The notes: generated from the letters alone by a model not told the origin. A stretch of DNA of 64,000 bases from an uncultured Eubacteriales bacterium (GCA_900542465.1 UQNS01000001.1:1-64000), one strand, 5' to 3'; positions 42,769-51,817 are shown, counted from the stretch's first letter. Numbers and translations: made by a program.

Positions 42769-43566
42769 ATGGTGGATGGTAAGTTGAATTTACAAGGAGT
42801 GAGCGAGACATTGGTAGTGCCGGTCTATGCCAGAGCTTTGGAGAGCCAGAGGAATCATCCTAAATTTGTCGATTATACGGCAGTGAACATTGTCAAAAAT
42901 CTTGATTATGATTTTGCACAGCACGGCAAGAGTAAAATGAATATGTGGGGATGCGCTTCGCGTACATTTATCCTGGACAGAGAAGTAAAGGCATATATTA
43001 AAGAACATCCTAAATGTACGGTTATAAATATGGCATGCGGACTGGATGACAGATTTTCAAGAGTGGATAATGGATTTATAAAATGGTACAACATTGATTT
43101 TCAGCAGGTCATAGATCTGAGAGACAAGCTTATTCCTGAAAATGAACGGGTTACTGATATAGCAAGATCCATTACAGACTTTTCATGGATGTCAGATGTA
43201 AAATTCTCGGAGGATATGCTTATCGTGGCTGAAGGTATCCTGATGTATCTGGAAGAAAAGGATGTAAAAGAACTTTTTGATAAGATTGCAGAAAAAACTG
43301 TAAAGTGTACTCTTCTGCTTGAACTCATGAGTAATTGGATGGTAAAGCGGCAGAAGATGCATGATACAGTAAAAAGGACGGGAGTAAAGTTTATCTGGGG
43401 AATAAATGAATCGGAAGATTTTACAGAGCTTTGCCCGGACTATAAGATCACCGGAGATTTTAATCTCACGGATATAATGAAAACGTATGCACCTATCAGA
43501 ATAGCATTATTGGGTAATATGCTGAGAAAAGGCAATAACAGAATAGGGAGATTCGTTAAAAAGTAA
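42769..43566 (+). CDS. Class I methyltransferase, leucine carboxyl methyltransferase-like family
   Basis: About 265 residues. 'VYARALESQRNHPKFVD', 'VINMACGLDDRFSRVDNGFI' (SAM loop), 'WYNIDFQQVIDLRDKLIPEN' and 'LIVAEGILMYLEEKDVKELF' match the LCM/PPM1-type family (PF04072), which in bacteria includes O-methyltransferases of polyketide or unknown pathways. The substrate is unknown. I choose ATG 42769 after TTGGAGGG. The strong DtxR-type operator upstream implies induction on iron or metal limitation, so a role in siderophore, heme or metallophore metabolism is possible. Confidence 0.8.
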   Translation: MVDGKLNLQGVSETLVVPVYARALESQRNHPKFVDYTAVNIVKNLDYDFAQHGKSKMNMWGCASRTFILDREVKAYIKEHPKCTVINMACGLDDRFSRVDNGFIKWYNIDFQQVIDLRDKLIPENERVTDIARSITDFSWMSDVKFSEDMLIVAEGILMYLEEKDVKELFDKIAEKTVKCTLLLELMSNWMVKRQKMHDTVKRTGVKFIWGINESEDFTELCPDYKITGDFNLTDIMKTYAPIRIALLGNMLRKGNNRIGRFVKK

Positions 43567-43654
43567 GCTGCTTTGAATAGTTCACAAAATTATCAGTGAA
43601 AAAATATCGCTTAAAGTGTAAGATATAATGATATATAAACTATAGGTGATAAGT

Positions 43655-44434
43655 ATGTGTGAATTATTTGGAGCAAATCATGCAGATAAGGGCATGGTAA
43701 ATGACCTTCTGAAGGAGTTTTTTACACATGGTGTGACTAATCCGCATGGCTGGGGGATCGCATCATTTTACGGAAGGAGCATTTCTGTTGAGAAACAACC
43801 TGAAGCTGCGCATGAAAGTAAATATTTAAGGCAAAGGCTGAGTGCGGATATAAGTGCAGATTCTCTTCTTGCCCATATCAGACTTGCAACAGTTGGAAGT
43901 CTGGAGTACGAGAACAGTCATCCTTTTGTCATGGAAGATGAAAGCGGAAGGGACTGGACACTCATCCACAACGGGACGATCTTCGAATGTGATCTGCTGA
44001 ATAAGTATGTCAGCCTGCAGAAAGGGCAGACGGACAGTGAAAGGATACTTCATTATCTTGTTGACAGGATGAATGAAGCCATGTGGGATGGAGATGTGAA
44101 GATCACAATCTCTCCAGAGGACAGGTTCCGCATTTTCGATAGGCTTGTGGATGATATAACGGATGGGAATAAAGTAAATCTCCTTATTTATGACGGTGAT
44201 TACATGTATATGCACACCAACTATAAAGACAGTCTGAATATTTGTCAGAAGGGCGATGGAGTGATCGTTTCAACAAGACCTTTAGATGATGATGTGTGGA
44301 GACCATTGCCGCTGAATACACCGGTAGCTTATAAAGATGGTAAAGAGGTATACAGAGGACATGATCATGGACATGAGTTTATAGACAGCGAAGAAAAAAT
44401 GAAATACCTTTTCCTTGATTATTCAGGGTTATAA
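43655..44434 (+). CDS. Class II glutamine amidotransferase (YafJ/EgtC-like)
   Basis: 259 residues starting MCELFG: Cys2 is the N-terminal nucleophile exposed after Met removal. Other signs are 'GVTNPHGWGIASFYG', 'LLAHIRLATVG', 'NSHPFVME' and 'WTLIHNGTIF', all of the Gn-AT II fold. It hydrolyses glutamine or a gamma-glutamyl amide; the physiological partner is unknown. I choose ATG 43655 because only that start exposes Cys2, and GGTGATAAGT precedes it. Confidence 0.88.
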   Translation: MCELFGANHADKGMVNDLLKEFFTHGVTNPHGWGIASFYGRSISVEKQPEAAHESKYLRQRLSADISADSLLAHIRLATVGSLEYENSHPFVMEDESGRDWTLIHNGTIFECDLLNKYVSLQKGQTDSERILHYLVDRMNEAMWDGDVKITISPEDRFRIFDRLVDDITDGNKVNLLIYDGDYMYMHTNYKDSLNICQKGDGVIVSTRPLDDDVWRPLPLNTPVAYKDGKEVYRGHDHGHEFIDSEEKMKYLFLDYSGL

Positions 44435-44437
44435 AAG

Positions 44438-44471
44438 ATTCCGCCGGATGATTTTCCATCGGAATTTTTTA
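44438..44471 (+). terminator. Terminator after the amidotransferase
   Basis: ATTCCG pairs with CGGAAT and is followed by T6. Confidence 0.75.
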
Positions 44472-44593
44472 ATATAACGAAAAGCTATATCAGGCGGAAA
44501 AAACAGGAACAACTAAAAACTATTATTCATATCAAAATACTGGGTTAATAATGTTATATTTCCTTTACGTTTTAAATCTAGTGGAGGTTTCAT

Positions 44594-46163
44594 ATTGGCA
44601 ACAGATCAGAGGAAATTATCAATACAGCTATAGAGGAGCATACTCACAGGGCGGTCATCGGATTTGACAAGAATGGAGTTTCCAAGTTCCTTAAGCCGGT
44701 CAGCGGTAAGGGGCATACGCATGTGGATGAGGATGGCAATGAATATCATCATGATCATGACGGAGAGTTTGTTGAAGATTACATGAAGGCAATTTCTGCA
44801 TACAGAAAGACATTTCCTAAAAAAGAGGATGTTATTGAGAATACACCTGATCCGGCGGTGAAAGAAATGCTGCTGAGAATGGATCAGATGGGGATAGATA
44901 CTGCATTTGACAGATTTGACAGTCAGCAGCCGCAGTGCGGTTTCGGCCTGGCCGGGACGTGCTGTAAGGTATGCAATATGGGGCGGTGTAAGATCACGCC
45001 AAAATCACCAAGAGGCGTATGCGGGGCAGATGCAGATCTTATAGTTGCAAGAAATCTGCTAAGAAGCGCAGCGGCGGGTGTATCACAGCACGGAATGCAT
45101 GGAAGAGAAATGATACTGATGCTTAAGTGGGCAACCGAAGGAAAGCTGGATGTTCCTATTATTGGAAAATATAAGGTCTATGAAATTGCGGAGAAACTGG
45201 GGATCAGGACAAAGCACAGGAAGTTTAACAGTATTGCGATATATGTGGCAAATGTACTGATGGAGGATCTTTCCAGGTCTGAAGCCGCTGAGAATCAGAT
45301 CATAAAGGCTGCAGTTCCGCCGGAGACTGGGAAAGCATAATGAAGCAGTTTTTAAGATGCGGACTCGTCTTTACATTTTCAGGTGTGGTTTGAACGTCCA
45401 TTGCGACGGACGCCCTGCTTGGAGTTGGTGACAGAGTCACTTCGAAGGTAAATATAGGAGCACTTGAAAAAGGTTACGTAAATATTGCGGTTCATGGGCA
45501 TTTGCCGGTTCTGGTAAAAGAGATAGTTAAAGCAGGACAGACAAAGAAATATATCGATCTGGCTAAGAAAAAGGGTGCCAAAGGCATTAAGTTCTAGGGT
45601 GTCTGTTGTTCGGGGCTCTCTGCTATGTACAGATATGAAGGGGTAATAACTCTTTCTAATGCAGTGGGTGCGGAACTTGTTCTTGGCACTGGCGCTCTGG
45701 ATATTTGGGTCGCAGATGTACAGGATGTCTATCAATCTATTATGGAGGTCGCCAGGTGTTTTAAGACAACGGTCGTGACAACTCATGATTCTACAAGGCT
45801 TCACGGGGAAGAGCACATATGCTATGATCACCGTCACAGCAATATCGGTGAAACTAAGAAGATCGCCTGGAGGATCATTGAAAGAGTCATCGAGAGCTAT
45901 GAGGAAAGACAGGGAATGCCTGTATTTATACCTAAGAATGAGGTTACTGCTGAGTCGGATTTTCCGTAGAGTATCTGGTGAAGAAATATGGAAGCTTCAA
46001 ACCGCTTGCAGATGCGCTCAGATCCGGGAAGATCCTTGGCGTAGTTAATGTCGTGGGATGCAACAATCCTAAGGTCATGTATGAAAAAGCTATCCTTGAT
46101 GTAGTAGATGTGCTGCTTAAAAACAATATTCTCATTCTTACCAATGGATGTGCATCATTTCCA
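44594..46163 (+). pseudogene. cooS: cooS, Ni-Fe carbon monoxide dehydrogenase catalytic subunit, heavily decayed
   Basis: Segments in three frames align in order with CooS. The cluster B/D cysteine region is 'QCGFGLAGTCCKVCNMGRCK', followed by 'GVCGADADLIVARNLLRSAA'. Then come 'KVNIGALEKGYVNIAVHGH', 'GVCCSGLSAMYRYEGV' and 'NAVGAELVLGTGALDIWVAD', and finally 'ILGVVNVVGCNNPKVMYEKA' and 'NNILILTNGCASFP'. Damage: an ATT at 44594 stands where ATG is expected, six bases after GGAGG; a deletion with frame change near 45335; TGA 45391-45393; TAG 45595-45597; a frameshift near 45965; and loss of everything after residue ~450 of ~640, where it fuses to a permease. The N-terminus is unusually rich in His ('KGHTHVDEDG...HHDHDG'), perhaps nickel-binding once. 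The enzyme cannot be made. Confidence 0.92.
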
Positions 46164-46594
46164 ATTATAGTTTTCTGGTTTGGGATCGGCGGTGTTCCGG
46201 CTGTTGTAATTATCTTTATAGCGGGTTTTTTCCTGTAATTCTTTCCACTGTAAGCGCAGTTGGAAATGTTGATCCAATTTATGGAAAGATTGCCGATAGT
46301 TTTGAGATAAGCAGCAGTAAGAGGATTTTTACGATAGTGTTTCCGGTAATTTTTTCTCAGGTCGCAAACGCACTTCGACTTGCTCTTGGGACATGCTGGA
46401 TATTTCTCGTATCAGGTGAAATGGTAGGCTCTCAGTCGGGACTGGGATTTCTTGTAATGGATTCGAAAAATATAATGAGATTTGACGCGCTGCTTGCGGC
46501 GATCATAAGCATAGGTATTATTGGATTTGTTTTGGATTCGGTTTTCAGGCTGGCAGAAAAGAAGCTCGGAAACAGGCTCGGATTGGCGGTATGA
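46157..46594 (+). pseudogene. ABC permease fragment, nitrate/sulfonate/taurine type, fused to cooS
   Basis: From about 46157 the frame carries 'FWFGIGGVPAVVIIFIAGFF', the SsuC/TauC-type permease core, without the N-terminal helices. A missing T in the run at 46226-46231 shifts the frame. The rest follows: 'ILSTVSAVGNVDPIYGKIAD' (EAA loop region), 'LRLALGTCWIFLVSGEMVGS' and the C-terminal helix. The first half of a ~250-residue permease is absent. The join to cooS at 'NGCASFP' shows a deletion of the cooS 3' end and the permease 5' end. Orphan CooS genes in acetogenic or related Clostridia often neighbour such ABC systems, so this was probably one operon. Confidence 0.85.
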
Positions 46595-46596
46595 CT

Positions 46597-47298
46597 ATGT
46601 ATATAGATGTAAAAAATTTAAAAATAACATATGAAGGATAAAAAACAACTCAGACTATACTGGAGAATATAAATATCGGTATAGATAAGGGCGAATTCAT
46701 ATGCCTGTTAGGTCCGTCAAGGAGCGGGAAATCAACGCTGATTAATGCTATGGCGGGATTTGTGAGACCGTCTGGCGGAAGTGTTACTATAGATGGTAAA
46801 ACTGTAGGAAAACCTTCACTGGATCATGTGATGATCTTTCAGAATTACGGACTTCTTCCATGGAGAACAGTTGAGAAAAATGTGGAGCTCGGTCTGGAAG
46901 CTTCGGCCTATAAGCATCAAAGACAGCTTTCGGGAGGGATGCAGCAGAGGGTAGCTATAGCACGTGGCCTCGCTGTGGAGCCGGAAGTGCTTTTCATGGA
47001 TGAGCCGTTTGGAGCCCTTGATGCAATTACAAGGATGAAGCTGCAGGATGATATTCTCGAGATCGTGCATAATACCAACAGAACTGTAGTATTTGTAACA
47101 CATGATATAGAGGAAGCAGTGTTCCTGGCGGACAGGATAGTTATCCTGGATGCCGATCCGGGCAGGATCAAATCGATAGTAAATGTTGCGCTCCCGAGAC
47201 ACAGGGACAGAACATCAGATGATTTTCTGCTTATACGTGATAAGGTGTATGAGATATTCAACATGAAGAGTCATTACGAGATAGAGTATTATTTATAA
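46597..47298 (+). pseudogene. ABC ATP-binding protein of the same transporter, stop codon and deletion
   Basis: Frame from ATG 46597 (or 46591, overlapping the permease stop) reads 'MYIDVKNLKITYEG', then TAA at 46639-46641, then 'TQTILENINIGIDKGEFICL'. Walker A is GPSRSGKST (Arg for the normal Gly). 'PWRTVEKNVELGLEA' runs directly into 'QRQLSGGMQQRVAIARG', missing about 25 residues that usually precede the signature motif. Walker B 'VLFMDEPFGALDAITR' and 'VFVTHDIEEAVFLADRI' are preserved. The three kinds of damage make it non-functional. SsuB/TauB/NrtD-type. Confidence 0.88.
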
Positions 47299-47315
47299 AA
47301 GAGGGTGTAGGACAG

Positions 47316-47353
47316 AAAAAAGTCATCTTAAATTTGTTTAAGATGACTTTTTT
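47316..47353. terminator. Perfect bidirectional terminator
   Basis: AAAAAAGTCATCTTAAA and TTTAAGATGACTTTTTT form a 17-bp stem with a 4-base loop, between the ABC wreck and the reductase gene on the opposite strand. Confidence 0.9.
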
Positions 47354-47354
47354 A

Positions 47355-48977
47355 TCATTCTGAAAGAAATTCTAAAAGCTGAGGTACATTTTTTTTACCA
47401 AATATGACTTTACTGTCATTCAAGACAAGGCATGGAACACTCATGACATCATATTTTTCCTTAAGCTCAGGAAAGTGGTTGATGTCATAAACTTCCGCCC
47501 TTACCTTATCGTTAAGTGCGGCAATATGCTGTGCTGCCATAACTAGTTCCGGGCACATAGTACAAGACAGTGAGACGAGGACCTTTATATCAGTCGGGTC
47601 ATTGATCTCGTCTATCTTTCTAAGAGACTCCTCATCAAGAGCCTGTCCGGGACCTGCAGCATTATACAGACCTATTATGAATGAGGTGAACTCATGTCCG
47701 CCCGGAACACCATGGAATGCCAGACCTGAGTCAGAACCATTTTCTGTGCAGACTCTGACTAAAGGAGCATCAGGCTCGTTATGTTCTTCGATGACCTCCA
47801 GATCGATCTTATCGGTATGGCTGGATATGGCAGTCATATATTCTTTTAATTCTTCGGATACAGGTCTCTCATCCGGATATAATCTAAGTGTTATTCTGCT
47901 TTCCATTCTGGAAAATACATCATTTAACTGAGAAAGGATCTCTTCCGATAAACCATTTTCTGAAGAAGAGGCTGAAAGGGAAGCATGTTCATCATCAGAA
48001 GCAGGGACCGGTTTTTTAGGTACGATACCGGTCTTTTCCTGCATAGAAGCAGCATACTTCTCCAGTTCTGTTGCTGCGATGGCCCCATCACTTACGGCAG
48101 TGACCACCTGACGGAGATTTTTTATGCATACATCGCCTGCAGCGTAGACTCCGTCCACATTTGTTTTCTGATTTCTATCTGTAATCACATATCCATTCGG
48201 ATCTAATTCCACCATATCTTTAAAAAGTCCGGTAGCAGGAGTATAACCTGCAAATACGAAAACACCGAAAGTACCGTTATTTTCAGGTGTAAATTCGGTG
48301 ACCTTACCTGTTTTATTGTTTTTGTATCTTATAAGCCTGATGGCATTATCTCCCTCGACAGCTTCTACTTCAGTATTGGTGAGAACAGTAATCTTGTCAT
48401 TGCTGTAAACAGCATCAGCTGTGGATCTGGCACAGGAAAAATCATCCCTGCGGACTAACACAGTCACATGACTTCCGTACTTAGTTAAGAAAACAGCTTC
48501 CTCAGCGGCTGCAAAACCACCACCGATGACGAATATCTCCTTATCTCTGAAAAATTCACCATCACATGTAGCGCAATAGGCTACGCCATGACCTTTAAAT
48601 TCGGATTCCCCGGGAAAGCCAATGGTTCTGGGATTAGCTCCGGTCGCTATAAGTACTCCGAAGCACGAAAATTCGCCCTTGCTTGTCCTGACTGTTTTTA
48701 TATCGTTATCCAGATCCAGCCATGTTGCCTCGGCCAAAAGAAATTCAGCACCAAAGTTTTGGGCCTGTTTTCTCATAGTTTCAGGGAGATCCTTGCCAGT
48801 CGTGGATAAGACGCCCGGATAATTAACAACCTCAGAGGTAATCGTTATCTGTCCTCCAAATGCCTCTTTCTCTATAACAAGCACACGATAGCATGCACGT
48901 GCCAGATAGAGGGCTGCTGTCAGACCTGCAGGTCCGCCGCCGATAACGATGACATCATATAGCTTTTCTTTATCCAT
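47355..48977 (-). CDS. AhpF-like peroxiredoxin reductase with swapped domain order
   Basis: 540 residues. Residues 1-310 are a thioredoxin-reductase flavoprotein: FAD motif GGGPAG (13-18), redox CATC (Cys135, Cys138), NADPH motif GGGFAAAEE (about 152), 'VDGVYAAGDVCIKNLRQV'. A flexible Ser/Glu-rich linker (310-350) leads to a tandem thioredoxin fold like the AhpF N-terminal domain, with CTMC (Cys472, Cys475) and 'VMSVPCLVLN'. Classical AhpF has this domain at its N-terminus, so the order is reversed. It should reduce the AhpC encoded 3 bases upstream in the same operon. Both probably respond to metal through the box at 49606. Confidence 0.88.
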   Translation of the reverse strand: MDKEKLYDVIVIGGGPAGLTAALYLARACYRVLVIEKEAFGGQITITSEVVNYPGVLSTTGKDLPETMRKQAQNFGAEFLLAEATWLDLDNDIKTVRTSKGEFSCFGVLIATGANPRTIGFPGESEFKGHGVAYCATCDGEFFRDKEIFVIGGGFAAAEEAVFLTKYGSHVTVLVRRDDFSCARSTADAVYSNDKITVLTNTEVEAVEGDNAIRLIRYKNNKTGKVTEFTPENNGTFGVFVFAGYTPATGLFKDMVELDPNGYVITDRNQKTNVDGVYAAGDVCIKNLRQVVTAVSDGAIAATELEKYAASMQEKTGIVPKKPVPASDDEHASLSASSSENGLSEEILSQLNDVFSRMESRITLRLYPDERPVSEELKEYMTAISSHTDKIDLEVIEEHNEPDAPLVRVCTENGSDSGLAFHGVPGGHEFTSFIIGLYNAAGPGQALDEESLRKIDEINDPTDIKVLVSLSCTMCPELVMAAQHIAALNDKVRAEVYDINHFPELKEKYDVMSVPCLVLNDSKVIFGKKNVPQLLEFLSE

Positions 48978-48980
48978 ATA

Positions 48981-49544
48981 TTAAAGCATACCTACTAAAT
49001 CAAGACTTGGTTTAAGTGTTTTAGCACCAGGCTGCCACTTTGCAGGGCAAACTTCGTCACCATGTTCCGCAACGAACTGAGCAGCCTGAAGACGGCGGAA
49101 GAGTTCATCGGCATTACGTCCGATATTTCCTGAGTTTACTTCATAAACTACGATCTTGCCTTCAGGATTTACAATAAAGCTTCCGCGTTCTGCAATACCT
49201 TCATCTTCAATAAGAACTTCAAAATCCTTTGATAAAACATGTGTAGGATCTGCGAGGAGAGGATACTGGATATTTTTTATTCTTTCTGAATGGTCATGCC
49301 ATGCCTTATGTACGAAATGAGTATCGGTTGATACGCCGTAAACCTCACAGCCTGCTTTTTTAAATTCCTCATATTTATTCTGGAGGTCTTCCAGTTCTGT
49401 AGGGCATACAAATGTAAAATCTGCAGGATAGAAGAAGAATACGCTCCACTTTCCAAGAACATCCTTCTTAGATACCGGCTTAAATTCATCATTCTGGTAT
49501 GACTGTACGGTAAATTCACCTATTTCTTTGTTGATCAATGACAT
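48981..49544 (-). CDS. ahpC: Peroxiredoxin AhpC
   Basis: 187 residues, typical 2-Cys AhpC. Peroxidatic Cys47 lies in 'FTFVCPTE' and resolving Cys166 in 'EVCPAKW'. It reduces hydrogen peroxide and organic hydroperoxides, with electrons from the downstream AhpF-like protein. I choose ATG 49544, after AAAGGAGGACAAGTAT; an earlier GTG/ATT-type frame extension has no site. A DtxR-type palindrome lies 61 bases upstream of the start. Confidence 0.95.
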   Translation of the reverse strand: MSLINKEIGEFTVQSYQNDEFKPVSKKDVLGKWSVFFFYPADFTFVCPTELEDLQNKYEEFKKAGCEVYGVSTDTHFVHKAWHDHSERIKNIQYPLLADPTHVLSKDFEVLIEDEGIAERGSFIVNPEGKIVVYEVNSGNIGRNADELFRRLQAAQFVAEHGDEVCPAKWQPGAKTLKPSLDLVGML

Positions 49545-49605
49545 ATACTTGTCCTCCTTTTTTATAATCAATTATATCTTTTATTCTGTTTAGTTATATC
49601 GGACC

Positions 49606-49621
49606 GTTAGATCTGTCTAAC
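49606..49621. promoter_or_regulatory. DtxR-type operator upstream of ahpC
   Basis: GTTAGATCTGTCTAAC has perfect GTTAG/CTAAC arms with a 6-base centre. It belongs to the eight-member set. The rest of the 370-base gap to 49940 is AT-rich (runs of A and T) and shows no gene; it must also hold the promoter of the alcohol dehydrogenase remnant. Confidence 0.6.
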
Positions 49622-49949
49622 CGCCTTTAATCACATTAAAAACTGTTAGAATATATTTGTCAATGAGTTTATAAATTTATAATAATTAATAATAGTTACT
49701 ATTTTTATTATTAGATTTTCTATTAAAAAGTGATAAAAAGGACATATTATCAGGCCTTTTAAAAATACTTGAAATATTGATAAATACTAGCTAAAATGAT
49801 TACAGATCATTGAAAGGTCTGGAGATAATAAATGTATTGATAAATTATATTTTGTAAGATTAAAATTGAAAATTATATATACATAAAGCTAAAATTGTAA
49901 CTGAAAAAAACATGATATTTATTAAGTTTTTTACCTTAAAAAGGAGTTT

Positions 49950-51112
49950 ATTATCTCAAAGCTTAAAGAAACGGAGTTTGTTTTTTTGGGTGAAGGGGCG
50001 TTAGAAAAAGCTAAAAGTGAAATTGGGAAATTGGGAAATTGGGCAAGAAGGCCCTGATCGTTACCAGTCCATCTATGGTCAGGCAGGGTCATGTTAAGGG
50101 CCTGAAAGAGATGCTTAAGAAGATGGGGATAGGATCGGCCGTATTCGATGATATCAGATCTGAACCGACTGATGCTCATGTAAAAAGAGGAACGGATATA
50201 TATAAAGACAACGAGTGCGACTGCCTAATAGCCATAGGAGGCGGGAGCCCGATAGACTGTGCTAAAGCTATAGGTGCTATGCTGGTAAATACAGGTAATG
50301 TGAGGGATCATAATGGATGTACATTTGACAGACCTATTCCGCCTCTTGTTGCTATTCCCTCTACAGGAGGAACAGGAGCCGAAGCAACTAACAGGGCGAT
50401 AATCACTGATACCGAGAGTAATATCAAGATGCTCTTAAAGGGTGATGTACTGCTCCCAAGGATCGCGGTAGTAGATCCAAGATTTTCTATGGAATGTCCT
50501 CTTAATGTAACCGTAGCAACAGGGCTGGATGCTTTGACTCACGCGGTCGAGGCGTATACATCAAGAAAGGCGTCTAAGGAATCTGATGAGCTGGCAATTA
50601 TAGCGGTCAAAAGAATATTTAAGAATCTTCCTTTGCTTGTAAAGGATCTTTCGTGTGCAGAAGCCAGAAGAGAAATGGCATTTGCAGCCTATGAAGCAGG
50701 TGTGTGTATCAATAATGCGGCAGTCACGATCGTACATGGAATGAGCAGGCCTATAGGGGCATATTTCCATGTACCGCACGGAATATCCAATGCGATGCTT
50801 TTGGATAAATGTCTTTCCTATGTTGTTGACGGAGGGATCAGCAGATTTGCCGGACTGGTTGGAGCTGTCGGACTTGAAACAGCCGGAGACAGTGAAAGAG
50901 TTCTTGCAGATAAGTTCATAAAAGCACTGGGGGATATCTGCAGGTTATGTAAGGTACCAACTCTGGGAGAATATGGCATAGATAAAGAAAAGTTTTTTGC
51001 GGTAATGGATAAAATGGCACAAGATGCACTGGACAGCGGAAACCCTGCCAATACGTTGAAGGAATTAACGAAAGAGGATATATTGACGGTGTATAGAAGT
51101 CTTTGGCAGTGA
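49950..51112 (+). pseudogene. Iron-containing alcohol dehydrogenase, frameshifted by an 8-bp repeat
   Basis: The main frame (from TTG 50039) encodes about 357 residues of a group III Fe-ADH: 'LIAIGGGSPIDCAKAIGAM', 'IPSTGGTGAEATNRAIIT', 'ATGLDALTHAVEAYTS' (metal Asp/His) and 'VHGMSRPIGAYFHVPHGISN' (metal His residues). Upstream, 49956-50020 encodes the missing N-terminus ('SKLKETEFVFLGEGALEKAK') in another frame behind AAGGAG, but with no ATG/GTG/TTG start (ATT 49950 or ATC 49953 stands there). Three copies of AATTGGGR (50021-50044) separate the parts; removing one copy restores the frame. Would oxidise or reduce short alcohols or aldehydes if repaired. Confidence 0.85.
50021..50044 (+). repeat. 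Three tandem copies of the 8-mer AATTGGGR
   Basis: AATTGGGA, AATTGGGA and AATTGGGC follow each other without gap inside the 5' coding part of the alcohol dehydrogenase. Two copies keep the gene in frame, three do not. Slipped-strand gain of one unit is the simplest explanation and is potentially reversible. Confidence 0.85.
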
Positions 51113-51135
51113 TAAACTGTCTTGGAGGAAAAAAC

Positions 51136-51762
51136 ATGGGAATAATAAAGAAATTTTTCAATAATGCAGGCAGACCTGAAGGAATACTCGGGAAATTTAT
51201 GGTAAGCGGAATGAACAAGGGGCATGCCAAGATCGCTGAATGGGGATTGTCTAGTTTTGACGAAGGGTCAGACCCGCGTAGGATCATTGAATTGGGATGC
51301 GGCGGCGGACAAAATGTCAAAAATCTTCTTGAAAAATATCCCGGAGCCAGAATAATGGCATTCGATTACTCAGAGGTCTCTCTTGCTAAGACAAGGTCTG
51401 TAAATAAGGATGCAGTCGAGGATGGACGTGTAAGACTAAGAAAAGGTAATGTAGGTGAGCTTCCTTTCAAAGATGAAAGGTTTGATATGGCTACAGCATT
51501 TGAGACAGTGTACTTCTGGCCGGGACCGGTCCTTAGCTTTAAGGAAGTGTGGAGAGTGTTGAAGCCGGGCGGGGTCTTTATAATAGTAAATGCTTCTGAC
51601 GGAACGACCAAGGTAGATAAGAGATGGAGCAATATGATCGATCATATGAGACTTTACACGAAAAAGGATCTGGAGGACTACCTTTACGATGCGGGATTCA
51701 AGAATGTGATCATTGAACATAATGCGGATAAGCATTGGCTCTGCGCTAAGGCTTACAAGTAA
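51136..51762 (+). CDS. Class I SAM-dependent methyltransferase
   Basis: 208 residues. 'RIIELGCGGGQNVKNLLEKY' is the SAM-binding loop, 'AFDYSEVSLAKTRS' the acidic strand, 'NVGELPFKDERFDMATAFET' and 'EVWRVLKPGGVFIIVN' the later motifs (Methyltransf_11/25). Substrate unknown. I choose ATG 51136, behind TTGGAGG. It begins 23 bases after the alcohol dehydrogenase wreck. A strong terminator follows. Confidence 0.85.
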   Translation: MGIIKKFFNNAGRPEGILGKFMVSGMNKGHAKIAEWGLSSFDEGSDPRRIIELGCGGGQNVKNLLEKYPGARIMAFDYSEVSLAKTRSVNKDAVEDGRVRLRKGNVGELPFKDERFDMATAFETVYFWPGPVLSFKEVWRVLKPGGVFIIVNASDGTTKVDKRWSNMIDHMRLYTKKDLEDYLYDAGFKNVIIEHNADKHWLCAKAYK

Positions 51763-51807
51763 AAAAATGAGTCTGACAGTTTATATAAATTGTCAGACTC
51801 ATTTTTT
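51761..51807. terminator. Bidirectional terminator
   Basis: AAAAAAATGAGTCTGACA pairs with TGTCAGACTCATTTTTT; it separates the methyltransferase from the convergent LysR gene. Confidence 0.92.
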
Positions 51808-51817
51808 ACTTATGGAG

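Noticed and set aside
49622..49940. Hidden gene or RNA in the long AT-rich gap
   Set aside because: All frames are interrupted, no ribosome site is followed by a credible open frame, and no stable GC-containing stem was found.
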